DNA from: Duganella flavida
Lineage (GTDB): Bacteria; Pseudomonadota; Gammaproteobacteria; Burkholderiales; Burkholderiaceae_D
Assembly (NCBI RefSeq): GCF_009857445.1
Contig: NZ_WWCN01000010.1
Span: forward strand, 1-64,000
DNA length: 64,000 nt
Reading direction: 5' to 3'
The position numbers and the translations under genes are program-made. Positions 43,173 through 52,085 of this stretch are shown here, in pieces. The stretch's first letter is position 1, and each line of letters begins with the position of its first letter. The notes under the pieces were generated by a model that was given only the letters and a program-made list of their open reading frames with translations, searched no databases and was not told the origin of the DNA.

Positions 43173-44032
43173 AGATCCTGAATAATCCGGGCCGGCGTGT
43201 GGTGCTGGGCATCCCGTATTCCTGGCTGCTGCTTAGTTCTCTCGTCCCGTTCTTCATCGTGCTGAAAATCAGCTTGTCGGAATCGGTACTTAGCTGGACG
43301 GGCAGCAGCCTGCTAATGAAAATCGATATCGGCAATTACCTGTTCATTTTCGGCGACGCGCTGTATGCGGCGGCTTATCTGAACTCGGTCAAGTATGCCT
43401 TCCTGACCATGTGCTGCTGCCTGGTGCTGGCCTATCCGGCGGCGTACTTCATGGCGCGGGCGCGCGCAGAACTGCGGCCGGTGTTGCTGATGATGGTCAT
43501 GCTGCCGTTCTGGACTTCCTTCCTGCTGCGAATTTACGCGTGGAAGGGCATGCTGGCGAATCACGGTGTGCTGAATAATATGCTGCTGTGGCTTGGCGTC
43601 ATCGACGAGCCGCTGCGCATGATGAACACGCAGTTCTCGCTGATGGTGGGGATGGTCTACACCTACTTGCCGTTCATGATCCTGCCGCTGTTTGCCAACC
43701 TGTCCAAGCTGGACTTGCGCTTTATCGAGGCGGCTGCGGACCTTGGCGCGACACCGTGGACCGCGTTCTGGCGGGTGACGGTGCCGCTGTCGAAGTCCGG
43801 CATCATCGCGGGCTGCATGCTGGTGTTTGTGCCTTGCATAGGCGAATTCGTGATCCCCGACCTGCTAGGCGGGCCGGAGACGCTGATGATAGGCCACGTG
43901 CTATGGGATGAATTCTTCACCAATAACGACTGGGCGATGGCGTCCGCAGTGACGGTATTCCTGATGCTGCTGATTCTTGTGCCTATGGTGATCTACAACC
44001 GTTCGCAGAACGAAGCGAAGGTGCGCGCATGA
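43169..44032 (+). CDS. Polyamine ABC transporter permease, PotH-like
   Basis: 287-residue inner-membrane protein with six predicted helices and the cytoplasmic EAA loop (EAAADLGATPWTAFWRVTVPLS). The PotB/PotH-type sequences PFWTSFLLRIYAWKG and IGEFVIPDLLGGP are clear. The start is the ATG of the ATGA overlap with the ATPase stop. Confidence 0.9.
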   Translation: MKILNNPGRRVVLGIPYSWLLLSSLVPFFIVLKISLSESVLSWTGSSLLMKIDIGNYLFIFGDALYAAAYLNSVKYAFLTMCCCLVLAYPAAYFMARARAELRPVLLMMVMLPFWTSFLLRIYAWKGMLANHGVLNNMLLWLGVIDEPLRMMNTQFSLMVGMVYTYLPFMILPLFANLSKLDLRFIEAAADLGATPWTAFWRVTVPLSKSGIIAGCMLVFVPCIGEFVIPDLLGGPETLMIGHVLWDEFFTNNDWAMASAVTVFLMLLILVPMVIYNRSQNEAKVRA

Positions 44033-44856
44033 ACCGCCACGCATGGTTTGCACGCAGCTGGCTGTCGTCGGTCTACCTGTTCCTGTATGTGCCGATATTG
44101 GTGCTGATCGTTTTCTCGTTCAACGCCTCCAGCCAGGATATGACGTGGCACGGCTTCACGCTGGACTGGTATCGCGCCTTGGCGAAGGACGAAGAAATCA
44201 TCTCCGGCTTCCTGCTGTCGGTGCAGGTAGCAACGCTCGCGGCGACTTGTTCGGTCATTCTCGGCACGCTGGCTGGGTATGTGCTGAATCACTACCGTAC
44301 TTTCAAGGGTAGGTCGCTGTTCATGGGCATGGCCAGCGCGCCGCTGGTGATGCCCGAAGTGATCATCGGCTTGTCGCTGCTGCTGATGCTGGTGTCGTTC
44401 GAAAAGGCGCTGGGCTTTCCGCCGCGCGGCATGCTGACCATGTTGATCGGCCACACTGTGCTCGGCATGGCGTATGCCACGGTGGTGATCCAGGCGCGCC
44501 TCGGCGAAATCAGCGTGCAATTGACCGAGGCAGCGATGGATTTGGGCTGCAAGCCGCATCAGGTGTTCTTCAAGGTGACGCTGCCAAATATCGCCCAGAG
44601 TTTGGTCTCGGCGTGGCTGCTGACGTTCACGCTGTCGCTGGATGACGTGGTGGTTTCTGCGTTCCTTACCGGCCCCGGATACTCGACCATGCCGATCGTG
44701 ATTTTTTCACGGGCGCGCTTGGGGCTCGATCCGCGTGTGAACGCGCTGGCGACGCTGACCATCGCGGTGGTTGGCACGGCAGTGGTGCTTTCCGGGCTGT
44801 GGATCGCGCGCGCCGAGCGCCTGCGCCGCAAGCAGCTGGCAACGATAGACTCGTAA
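44029..44856 (+). CDS. Polyamine ABC transporter permease, PotI-like
   Basis: 275-residue permease with the PotC/PotI-type EAA loop (EAAMDLGCKPHQVFFKVTLPNI), SLDDVVVSAFLTGPG and the start YLFLYVPILVLIVFSFN. Overlaps PotH-like by ATGA. Completes the importer. A 15-base gap separates it from the oxidase gene. Confidence 0.9.
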   Translation: MNRHAWFARSWLSSVYLFLYVPILVLIVFSFNASSQDMTWHGFTLDWYRALAKDEEIISGFLLSVQVATLAATCSVILGTLAGYVLNHYRTFKGRSLFMGMASAPLVMPEVIIGLSLLLMLVSFEKALGFPPRGMLTMLIGHTVLGMAYATVVIQARLGEISVQLTEAAMDLGCKPHQVFFKVTLPNIAQSLVSAWLLTFTLSLDDVVVSAFLTGPGYSTMPIVIFSRARLGLDPRVNALATLTIAVVGTAVVLSGLWIARAERLRRKQLATIDS

Positions 44857-44871
44857 ATCAAAAAGAAAATC

Positions 44872-46179
44872 ATGGGACAAAATCACAGGGACGAGAAATT
44901 AAGGGCCAATTCGTATTACGAGGCCACCGTGACACGCGAACAAGCGTCGCCACCGCTGCGCGTAGCAGTGCGGGCCGACGTATGCGTGATCGGCGCCGGC
45001 TTTGCCGGCTTGTCGGCGGCGATTGAGCTGGCGGAGCGCGGCTACTCGGTGACGGTGCTGGAAGCGCAGACCGTAGGCTGGGGCGCGTCGGGCCGCAACG
45101 GCGGCCAGGCCATCGTCGGCTATGCCAGCGATGATGCGATTGAAGGCCAGTTCCCGCGCGACGAGGCGCGGGCGGTGTGGCATATGTCGGTCGAGGCGAT
45201 GGAGTTGCTGCGCCAACGCATCGCCAAATATGCGATCGATTGCGACTACACGCCCGGCTACATGAGCGTCGCCATCACCCATAAGAAAGCGCAGGAGCTG
45301 GACCGCTGGGTGGGCCACTTGCAGCACACGTACGACTACGACATGCAGTCCATACCGGCGCCGCAGATGAAGGACTGGATCGCTAGCGAGCGCTTTGTCG
45401 GCGGCGCTTTCGATCCCAAATCGGGCCACCTGCATCCGTTGAAATACTGTCTCGGCCTCGCCGCCGCCGCGCGCGCATTAGGCGTAAAGATCTACGAGAA
45501 TTCGGCCGTTACACGCGTGGAGCGCGGCTCGCCGGCGGTGGTGCACACGCAGGATGGCCGGGTAAGCTGCGACTTCGTGGTCATGGCCGGTAACGTCTAC
45601 CTCAACGAATACGGCGAGAGCGTGGCGCGCGAATTGGACAAGAACATCATGCCGGTCGGGACCTACATCATCGCCACAGAGCCGATGGATCCTGCCCGCG
45701 CCGCAGCGCTGATCGCCCAGCGCTCGGCGGCCTGCGATACCAATTTCGTACTGGACTACTTCCGCCCGACGGCCGATCATCGCATGCTGTTCGGCGGCCG
45801 CGTGAGCTACAGCACAGTGACGCCGATGAACCTCGCGGCCAGTATGCGCAAGCGCATGCTGGCGGTGTTTCCGCAACTGGCTGACCTGGAGGTTACGCAC
45901 GCGTGGGGCGGTTTTGTCGACATCACCATGAACCGTGCGCCGGATTTTGGCCGATTGGGCGGGAACATCTACTACCTGCAAGGCTTCTCCGGTCACGGCG
46001 TGGCCTTGACTGGGCTGGCGGGCAAGCTGGTGGCCGAGGCCATCGTCGGCCAGGCCGAACGTTTTGATTTGATCGGCAGGATCAGCCACCGGGCTTTCCC
46101 CGGCGGCTCCCTGTTGCGCATGCCCGCGCTGGTGACGGGCATGATGTACTACCACTTGCGCGACGTACTGGAAATTTAA
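44872..46179 (+). CDS. FAD-dependent amine oxidase, PuuB-like (gamma-glutamylputrescine oxidase)
   Basis: 435 residues, DAO-fold flavoprotein: N-terminal FAD motif VIGAGFAGLSAAIELAERGY, GWGASGRNGGQ typical of PuuB/OrdL, and a late FSGHGVALTGLAGKL segment. PuuB oxidises gamma-glutamylputrescine to the aldehyde with ammonia and hydrogen peroxide. The synthetase that would make the substrate is encoded two genes downstream. The ribosome-binding site is AAAGAAA, weak. Confidence 0.87.
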   Translation: MGQNHRDEKLRANSYYEATVTREQASPPLRVAVRADVCVIGAGFAGLSAAIELAERGYSVTVLEAQTVGWGASGRNGGQAIVGYASDDAIEGQFPRDEARAVWHMSVEAMELLRQRIAKYAIDCDYTPGYMSVAITHKKAQELDRWVGHLQHTYDYDMQSIPAPQMKDWIASERFVGGAFDPKSGHLHPLKYCLGLAAAARALGVKIYENSAVTRVERGSPAVVHTQDGRVSCDFVVMAGNVYLNEYGESVARELDKNIMPVGTYIIATEPMDPARAAALIAQRSAACDTNFVLDYFRPTADHRMLFGGRVSYSTVTPMNLAASMRKRMLAVFPQLADLEVTHAWGGFVDITMNRAPDFGRLGGNIYYLQGFSGHGVALTGLAGKLVAEAIVGQAERFDLIGRISHRAFPGGSLLRMPALVTGMMYYHLRDVLEI

Positions 46180-46202
46180 CTTTGAATTCAGGGGCAAACA
46201 AT

Positions 46203-47942
46203 ATGCAGCGTTTGAAAATGGCAGTGATGATGGGACTCGCTTTCTGTGCTACGGTCGCTGGAGCGGCCGAAGCGCCGGCCACACTGGTGCTGATCAAGGG
46301 GCAGGTGATGACGATGAACGAACAGCGCACGCTGGCGCAAGCCGTGGCGGTGCGCGGCAACCGCATCGTCGCCGTTGGCAGCGATGAGGAGATCCAGCGC
46401 TACGTCGGCAAAGGCACGCGCGTTATCGATTTGCAGGGTAAGACTCTGCTGCCTGGCTTCATCGACGGCCACGTGCACCCGGTCGCAGGCGGCGACCGCC
46501 TCGGCAAATGCAGCACTGACAACGCCGCGAAGAGCGTCGACCAGATTGTGAAGATGGTGCGCGAAAGCTGCATGGGGCAGGGCGGCGCGGGCAAGTGGAT
46601 TGAGGTGGTCAACGTTAATCCGGCCAATTTCGTCGCCACAGCGGCGGACCTGGACCGCATCAGCACCACGCAGCCGGTGATCCTGGCTGGTATTGACGGC
46701 CACACCTCGTGGGTCAACAACGCGGCGCTGCGCTTGGCGAAGATCGCCGACAGTACGCCGGACCCGGACGGCGGCCAGATCGAACGCGATGCAAAAGGCC
46801 ACGCCACGGGCTTCCTCAAGGACTCCGCCCAGTCGCTGGCGACGGATGCCATGCCCAAGGCTACGAACGTGCAGCGCCTCGCCAAACTGCAGGAAGCCCT
46901 GGCGCTGCTACGCTCCAAAGGCATCACCACAGTGCAGGAAGCTTGGGCCTCCGAGGAAGATTTGGGCCTGTACGACAGCCTCGAAAAGAGCAAAAAACTG
47001 AACATGCGCGTGCGCGCCATGCTGGCCTCGAAAGTTGAAGACGACGAGAAGGAATACAAGCGCCTCGCCGCAGTGCGCAACCGCTTCAAGGGCCATCCGC
47101 TGGTGCGTGCCGACGGCGTCAAGGTGTTTGCAGATGGCGTGATCGAATTCCCGACCCAGTCGGCAGCGATGATCCATCCTTATCTGGACGCCAACGGCCA
47201 GCCGACCTCCAACGTCGGTGGCCGCTACTTCGACGTTGAAGTGCTGAAGCGCTACGTCACGCGGCTCGACAAGGACGGCTTCATGATCTTCGTCCACTCG
47301 ATCGGTGATTTCACCACGCATGCCGCGCTGGATGCATTCGAGGCGGCGCGCCAAAAGAACGGCGCCACCGACAACCGCCACGCAATCACACACCTGCAAA
47401 TCGTCGACCAGGGCGACTTCCCACGCTTTGCGCAGCTGGGTGTGTACGCCAATATGCAGCTGTTCTGGGCCGTGCCGTCGGAGTATTCGGTGGAAGCGCT
47501 CAAGCCTTATATCAGCGCTGATAACTACCGCTATATGTACCCAGCCGGCAGCTTGAAGAAGGCCGGCTCCACTATCTACGGCGGCAGTGACTGGCCGGTA
47601 GACAGCGTGCGTGGTGATCCGCTGCCCAACACGCCGCTGGCCGCCACGCAGGCAGGCATGCTGCGCATGGAACTGTCCGACCCCGACTCCAAGCACAAAG
47701 GCGAAGTGCTGAACGCCGACGAGCGCGTGGACCTCGACACCATGCTGTCCGCCTACACCATCACCGCCGCCAAGGCGATGAAGCAGGAGCGCACCACCGG
47801 CTCTATCGAAGTGGGCAAGCTGGCCGACCTGGTGGCCTTGGACAGCGACGTGCTGGCCGCCGAACCGAAGGCGATTGGCGCCATCAAGGTACGCTACACT
47901 GTGTTCAACGGCGCAGTTGCCTATCAAGCAGCGGCCAAATAA
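46203..47942 (+). CDS. Exported amidohydrolase (YtcJ-like), second paralogue
   Basis: 579 residues: signal peptide (cleavage near VAGAAEA), metal ligands HVHP in DGHVHP, Lys in DGVKVFADG, His in FVHSIGDFTTH, and Asp in GSDWPVDS. Same family and motif order as the 16.5-kb lipoprotein, but with a normal signal peptide, so probably periplasmic. Its place between PuuB- and PuuA-like genes suggests it hydrolyses an amide of a polyamine before uptake; unproven. ATG 46203 is used: AGGGGC precedes it, while the frame's upstream TTG lacks a site. Confidence 0.8.
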   Translation: MQRLKMAVMMGLAFCATVAGAAEAPATLVLIKGQVMTMNEQRTLAQAVAVRGNRIVAVGSDEEIQRYVGKGTRVIDLQGKTLLPGFIDGHVHPVAGGDRLGKCSTDNAAKSVDQIVKMVRESCMGQGGAGKWIEVVNVNPANFVATAADLDRISTTQPVILAGIDGHTSWVNNAALRLAKIADSTPDPDGGQIERDAKGHATGFLKDSAQSLATDAMPKATNVQRLAKLQEALALLRSKGITTVQEAWASEEDLGLYDSLEKSKKLNMRVRAMLASKVEDDEKEYKRLAAVRNRFKGHPLVRADGVKVFADGVIEFPTQSAAMIHPYLDANGQPTSNVGGRYFDVEVLKRYVTRLDKDGFMIFVHSIGDFTTHAALDAFEAARQKNGATDNRHAITHLQIVDQGDFPRFAQLGVYANMQLFWAVPSEYSVEALKPYISADNYRYMYPAGSLKKAGSTIYGGSDWPVDSVRGDPLPNTPLAATQAGMLRMELSDPDSKHKGEVLNADERVDLDTMLSAYTITAAKAMKQERTTGSIEVGKLADLVALDSDVLAAEPKAIGAIKVRYTVFNGAVAYQAAAK

Positions 47943-47952
47943 AGGGATGAAC

Positions 47953-49272
47953 ATGAAGGCGTTTTTCGAGCAGCACGGCATCACGCAGGTCGAATGTTTG
48001 TTTGCCGATGTCTCAGGCTACCCGCGCGGGAAGCTGATGCCGGCCCACAGCTTTGCCGCAGGTGCGGAGCTGCGCATCGCGCAAGCCATCCCGATGCAGG
48101 CCATCACCGGCGAGTACACAGACGATCCGCTATTCCGCGATGCCGATCCGGATGTGCGCCTGCAGCCAGACCACGCCACGCTGCGGCTGGCGCCGTGGGC
48201 CAGCCAGCCGCGCGCGATGGTGATACACGACTGCTTCGATCTCGATGGTACGCCATGCCAATTCGCGCCGCGCACGGTGCTGCGCAATGTGGTTGAACGC
48301 TATGCGGCGCTGGGCCTGACGCCGGTAGTCGCGCCGGAAATCGAGTTTTACCTGACTGCGCCCAACGTCGATCCGAACCAGCCGCTGACCGCACCGGCGG
48401 TGCGCGGTGGCCGCGCGGAAGTAGGGCAGTCGGCCTACAGCCTGAATATGCTCAACGAACTGGCCGCGTTCTGGGACGAATTGCGCGCCGCGCTCGATGT
48501 GCTGGGCGTGCAGTCCGATACGTGGATCCACGAGATGGGCGTGTCTCAGTACGAAATTAACCTGCTGCACGGTGATCCGGTAGCGGTGGCGGATCAAGCC
48601 TTCCTGTTCAAGTATGCGGCCAAGGAGATCGCCCTCAAACACGGCATGAACGCGGTCTTTATGGCCAAGCCGATCGCCGGCCAGCCGGGCAGCTCCATGC
48701 ACCTGCATCAAAGCGTAGTGGATGCGCAGGGCCGCAATGTGTTCAGCGGCGCGGATGGCGGCGACAGCGCGCGCTTTCGTCATTACATCGGCGGCTTGCA
48801 GCGCTACTTGCCGGAGATGATGCCGCTGTTTGCGCCGTTTGTGAATTCCTACCGCCGCTTCGTGGCCGGCATCCAGGCGCCGGTCAACCTGCAATGGGGC
48901 TATGACAACCGCACGGCAGGCCTGCGCGTGCCGGTCAGCGGTGCGGCTGCGCGGCGCGTGGAAAACCGCATCGCCGGGGCGGACGCCAATCCGTATCTGG
49001 CCATCGCCGCCTCGCTGGCCGCTGGGCTCGCAGGCATGGAAGAAGAACTGTCGTCCACCGCACCGCTGGACGGCAACTGCGCCGACCTGCCGCACGAGCT
49101 GCCCCACGACCTGCTGGCTGCCACCAGTCGCCTGACCGGCAGCAGCGCCGCCCGCCGCTTGCTGGGCGACGACTTCGTCACCGCCTTCGCCGCTGTGAAA
49201 ACATTGGAATATCGGCACTACATGCAAGAGATCAGCGCCTGGGAGCGGCGCTATCTTCTACCGCAGGCGTAG
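47953..49272 (+). CDS. Glutamine-synthetase-family gamma-glutamylpolyamine synthetase, PuuA-like
   Basis: 439 residues of the GS superfamily: N-terminal beta-grasp (CLFADVSGYPRGK), metal ligands in APEIEFYL and GVSQYEINL, His in GSSMHLHQS, and the C-terminal NRIAGADANPYLAIAASL motif. The lack of the adenylylation Tyr loop and the operon context mark it as PuuA-type, ligating glutamate to putrescine or another amine with ATP. ATG 47953 is preferred over 47947 because AAAGGG at 47941-47946 abuts the first. The rest of the Puu pathway (aldehyde dehydrogenase, amidase, GABA transaminase) is not in the window. Confidence 0.88.
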   Translation: MKAFFEQHGITQVECLFADVSGYPRGKLMPAHSFAAGAELRIAQAIPMQAITGEYTDDPLFRDADPDVRLQPDHATLRLAPWASQPRAMVIHDCFDLDGTPCQFAPRTVLRNVVERYAALGLTPVVAPEIEFYLTAPNVDPNQPLTAPAVRGGRAEVGQSAYSLNMLNELAAFWDELRAALDVLGVQSDTWIHEMGVSQYEINLLHGDPVAVADQAFLFKYAAKEIALKHGMNAVFMAKPIAGQPGSSMHLHQSVVDAQGRNVFSGADGGDSARFRHYIGGLQRYLPEMMPLFAPFVNSYRRFVAGIQAPVNLQWGYDNRTAGLRVPVSGAAARRVENRIAGADANPYLAIAASLAAGLAGMEEELSSTAPLDGNCADLPHELPHDLLAATSRLTGSSAARRLLGDDFVTAFAAVKTLEYRHYMQEISAWERRYLLPQA

Positions 49273-49276
49273 AAAA

Positions 49277-49325
49277 GAGGGGATAATAGCGGCCACATTG
49301 TTTTGAGCACGATTTGGATCCCCTC
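49277..49325 (+). promoter_or_regulatory. Inverted repeat flanking the OsmC-YcaO start
   Basis: GAGGGGAT (49277-49284) and ATCCCCTC (49318-49325) are perfect 8-bp arms; the second touches the ATG at 49326, which lacks a ribosome-binding site. GATAAT (49282-49287) could be a -10, in which case only the right arm is transcribed. Two readings remain open: operator, or leader structure that occludes the start. Confidence 0.4.
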
Positions 49326-51521
49326 ATGGAAATTAAGGTCAATTTTCTCGATAAGCTACGCCTGGAAGCGAAGTTCGACGACTTCACGGTGATTGCCGAC
49401 CAGCCGATACGCTACAAAGGCGACGGCTCGGCACCCGGCCCGTTCGACTACTTCCTCGCCTCGTCGGCCCTGTGCGCGGCTTATTTTGTGAAGTTATATT
49501 GCAATACACGCAATATTCCGACTGAAAATATCCGTCTGTCACAGAACAACATCGTCGATCCGGAAAACCGCTACAAGCAGATTTTCAAGATCCAGGTCGA
49601 ACTGCCGGAAGATATTTCGGAAAAAGACCGCCAGGGCATCCTGCGCTCGATTGACCGCTGCACCGTGAAAAAAGTGGTGCAAGAAGGCCCGGACTTCGTC
49701 ATCGAAGAGGTGGAAAACCTCGATGCCGACGCCCAAGCCCTGCTGACGCTGGCACCGGCCGGCCAAGCCACCAGCACCTACATCCAGGGCAAAGACCTGC
49801 CGCTGGAGCAGACCATCGCCAATATGTCGGCGCTGCTGGCCGATATCGGCATCAAGATTGAAATCGCCTCGTGGCGCAATATCGTGCCGAATGTGTGGTC
49901 GCTGCACATCCGCGACGCGCACTCGCCGATGTGCTTCACCAACGGCAAGGGCGCGACCAAGGAAAGCGCGCTGGCCTCGGCGCTGGGCGAGTACATCGAA
50001 CGCATCAGCAACAACCACTTCTACGCCGGCGCCTATTGGGGCGAGGACATCGCCAACGCCGAGTTCGTGCACTATCCGAACGAGCGCTGGTTCAAGCCGG
50101 GCCGCAAGGATGCGCTGCCGAAGGAAATCCTCGACGAGTACACCCGCGAAATCTACAACCCGGATGGCGAACTGCGCGGCAAGAACCTGATCGACACCAA
50201 CTCCGGTAATGTGGAGCGCGGCATCTGCTCGCTGCCGTTCATGCGCCAGTCGGATGGCGAGACGGTCTACTTCCCATCCAACCTGATCGAAAACCTCTAT
50301 GCCAGCAATGGCATGAGCGCCGGTAACACGCTGGTGGAGGCACAAGTGCAGTGCCTGTCCGAGATTTTCGAACGCGCCGTCAAGCGCGAAATCCTCGAAG
50401 GCGAAATCGCGCTGCCGGACGTGCCGCAAGAAGTGCTGGCGAAATACCCAGGCATCGTGGCTGGCATCAAAGGTCTGGAAGAGCAGGGCTTCCCGGTGCT
50501 GGTGAAAGACGCCTCGCTGGGCGGTGTCTACCCAGTGATGTGCGTGACGCTGATGAATCCGCGTACCGGTGGCGTGTTCGCCTCCTTCGGCGCCCACCCA
50601 AGCCTGGAAGTGGCGCTGGAACGTAGCCTGACCGAATTGATGCAAGGCCGCAGCTTCGAAGGCCTGAACGACCTGCCGCGTCCGACCTTCGCCAGCGAAG
50701 CGGTGACCGAGCCGTACAACTTCGTCGAACACTTCATCGATTCGAGCGGCGTAGTGTCGTGGCGCTTCTTCAGTTCCAAGTCGGACTACGAATTTGTCGA
50801 GTGGGACTTCTCTGGCCAGGGCGATAATTCCAACGCCGAAGAAGCCGCCACCCTGTTCGGCATCCTGCAAGAGATGGGTAAAGAAGTCTACACGGCTGTC
50901 TACGATCAGCTGGGCGCAACCGCCTGCCGCATCCTGGTGCCGGGCTATTCGGAAGTCTATCCGGTGGAAGACCTGATCTGGGATAACACCAATAAATCGC
51001 TGCTGTTCCGCGAAGACGTGCTGAACCTGCACCGTCTCGACGACGACCAGCTGGAAGCGCTGCTGGAGCGCCTGGAAAACAACGAGCTGGACGAGTACGG
51101 CGACATCGCCACCCTGATCGGCATTGAATTCGACGAGAACACCGAATGGGGCCAGCTCACCGTGCTGGAGCTGAAGCTGCTGATCAACCTCGCGCTGGGC
51201 CTGCTGGACGACGCGCATGAGCAAGTCGGCGCCTTCCTGCAATACAACGACAACAGCGTCGACCGCGGCCTGTTCTACCAGGCCATGAACGTGGTGCTGG
51301 AAGTCGAGCTGGACGACGACCTGGAGTTGGACGACTACGTGACCAACTTCCGCCGCATGTTCGGCGACGCCCGCATGGACGCGGTGCTGGGCTCGGTGGA
51401 CGGCAGCGTGCGCTTCTACGGATTGACCCCAACCAGCATGAAGCTGGAAGGCCTGGACCGTCACCAGCGCCTGCTGGACAGCTACAAAAAGCTGCATGCA
51501 GCACGCGCCGCCAAGCGTTAA
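49326..51521 (+). CDS. OsmC-YcaO fusion protein
   Basis: 731 residues. Residues 1-140 are an OsmC-like domain with the two reactive Cys of the family, Cys50 (ALCAA) and Cys112 (DRCTV). Residues about 160-560 are a YcaO domain with the ATP/Mg glutamate motif ALGEYIER (Glu222, Glu225) and QCLSEIFERAVKRE; the last about 150 residues resemble the helical C-terminal part of E. coli YcaO. YcaO enzymes phosphorylate backbone amides; E. coli YcaO assists RimO in thiomethylating ribosomal S12. OsmC proteins detoxify peroxides. This fusion is known as a conserved family in proteobacteria without a proven role. No precursor peptide gene is apparent next to it. Confidence 0.88.
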   Translation: MEIKVNFLDKLRLEAKFDDFTVIADQPIRYKGDGSAPGPFDYFLASSALCAAYFVKLYCNTRNIPTENIRLSQNNIVDPENRYKQIFKIQVELPEDISEKDRQGILRSIDRCTVKKVVQEGPDFVIEEVENLDADAQALLTLAPAGQATSTYIQGKDLPLEQTIANMSALLADIGIKIEIASWRNIVPNVWSLHIRDAHSPMCFTNGKGATKESALASALGEYIERISNNHFYAGAYWGEDIANAEFVHYPNERWFKPGRKDALPKEILDEYTREIYNPDGELRGKNLIDTNSGNVERGICSLPFMRQSDGETVYFPSNLIENLYASNGMSAGNTLVEAQVQCLSEIFERAVKREILEGEIALPDVPQEVLAKYPGIVAGIKGLEEQGFPVLVKDASLGGVYPVMCVTLMNPRTGGVFASFGAHPSLEVALERSLTELMQGRSFEGLNDLPRPTFASEAVTEPYNFVEHFIDSSGVVSWRFFSSKSDYEFVEWDFSGQGDNSNAEEAATLFGILQEMGKEVYTAVYDQLGATACRILVPGYSEVYPVEDLIWDNTNKSLLFREDVLNLHRLDDDQLEALLERLENNELDEYGDIATLIGIEFDENTEWGQLTVLELKLLINLALGLLDDAHEQVGAFLQYNDNSVDRGLFYQAMNVVLEVELDDDLELDDYVTNFRRMFGDARMDAVLGSVDGSVRFYGLTPTSMKLEGLDRHQRLLDSYKKLHAARAAKR

Positions 51522-51528
51522 TCGCTGA

Positions 51529-51897
51529 TCAGGATAGCCGGCCGTAAGTCAGGAACACCCACGCCACGGCGATCACCACCATGCCCACCACGGTCATGCA
51601 TGACCAGGTGATAAAGCAAGCCGATAGCATAGTGGCTTGCAAGCCGCGCTCGAACAGGAAGCCCAGTCCGAAGTCGAGCGTGGCCAGCACGCTCCAGCGG
51701 CGCAGATAGACCGGCAGGTAGCGGCTCATGTATTTGTTGTGCTGGAGTGCGGCGTGGCGCTCGAACAGATTCCGTGCCGCACTGACGTCACGGAACAACC
51801 AGTCGAAGAACATAAACCGGTACAGTAGCGTTCGGAAGGGCAGGGCTGGGGGCTCTGGTGCCTGATTCTCTTGATCGGATTTCAATATTTCCGTCAT
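51529..51897 (-). CDS. Conserved hypothetical membrane protein
   Basis: 122 residues with two C-terminal hydrophobic segments (about 70-90 and 92-116) after a basic-aromatic amphipathic region (RFMFFDWLFRDVSAARN). I recognise no domain. Convergent with the OsmC-YcaO gene, 7 bases from its stop; upstream it faces the acnB promoter region. Confidence 0.6.
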   Translation of the reverse strand: MTEILKSDQENQAPEPPALPFRTLLYRFMFFDWLFRDVSAARNLFERHAALQHNKYMSRYLPVYLRRWSVLATLDFGLGFLFERGLQATMLSACFITWSCMTVVGMVVIAVAWVFLTYGRLS

Positions 51898-51995
51898 TCT
51901 GAGCCCTCCCGTGTCATTTCAAGGTCTAGAATAAGCCGAACCGCGCCCGGCCTCAAGTGGTTGTGGCAAAAAGAACGGCTGCTTTCCTATTATAT

Positions 51996-52024
51996 GTCTT
52001 ATATAAGACTTGCTGAGGTATAAT
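51996..52024 (+). promoter_or_regulatory. acnB promoter with 14-bp perfect palindrome
   Basis: GTCTTATATAAGAC (51996-52009) is a perfect palindrome. TATAAT (52019-52024) is a consensus -10, and the palindrome covers the expected -35 position, so a bound dimer should block transcription. Sites of this form resemble GntR-family operators of TCA-cycle genes in betaproteobacteria, from memory. Confidence 0.65.
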
Positions 52025-52085
52025 AGCGCCCAGTACAGGCGGTCGATCACTTGCCTGCCCTGCAATCAACCTGACGAGAACTCTC

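Noticed and set aside
49326..51897. RiPP biosynthetic cluster around the YcaO protein
   Set aside because: No short precursor peptide, dehydrogenase or protease gene accompanies it, and the OsmC fusion belongs to a widely conserved family.
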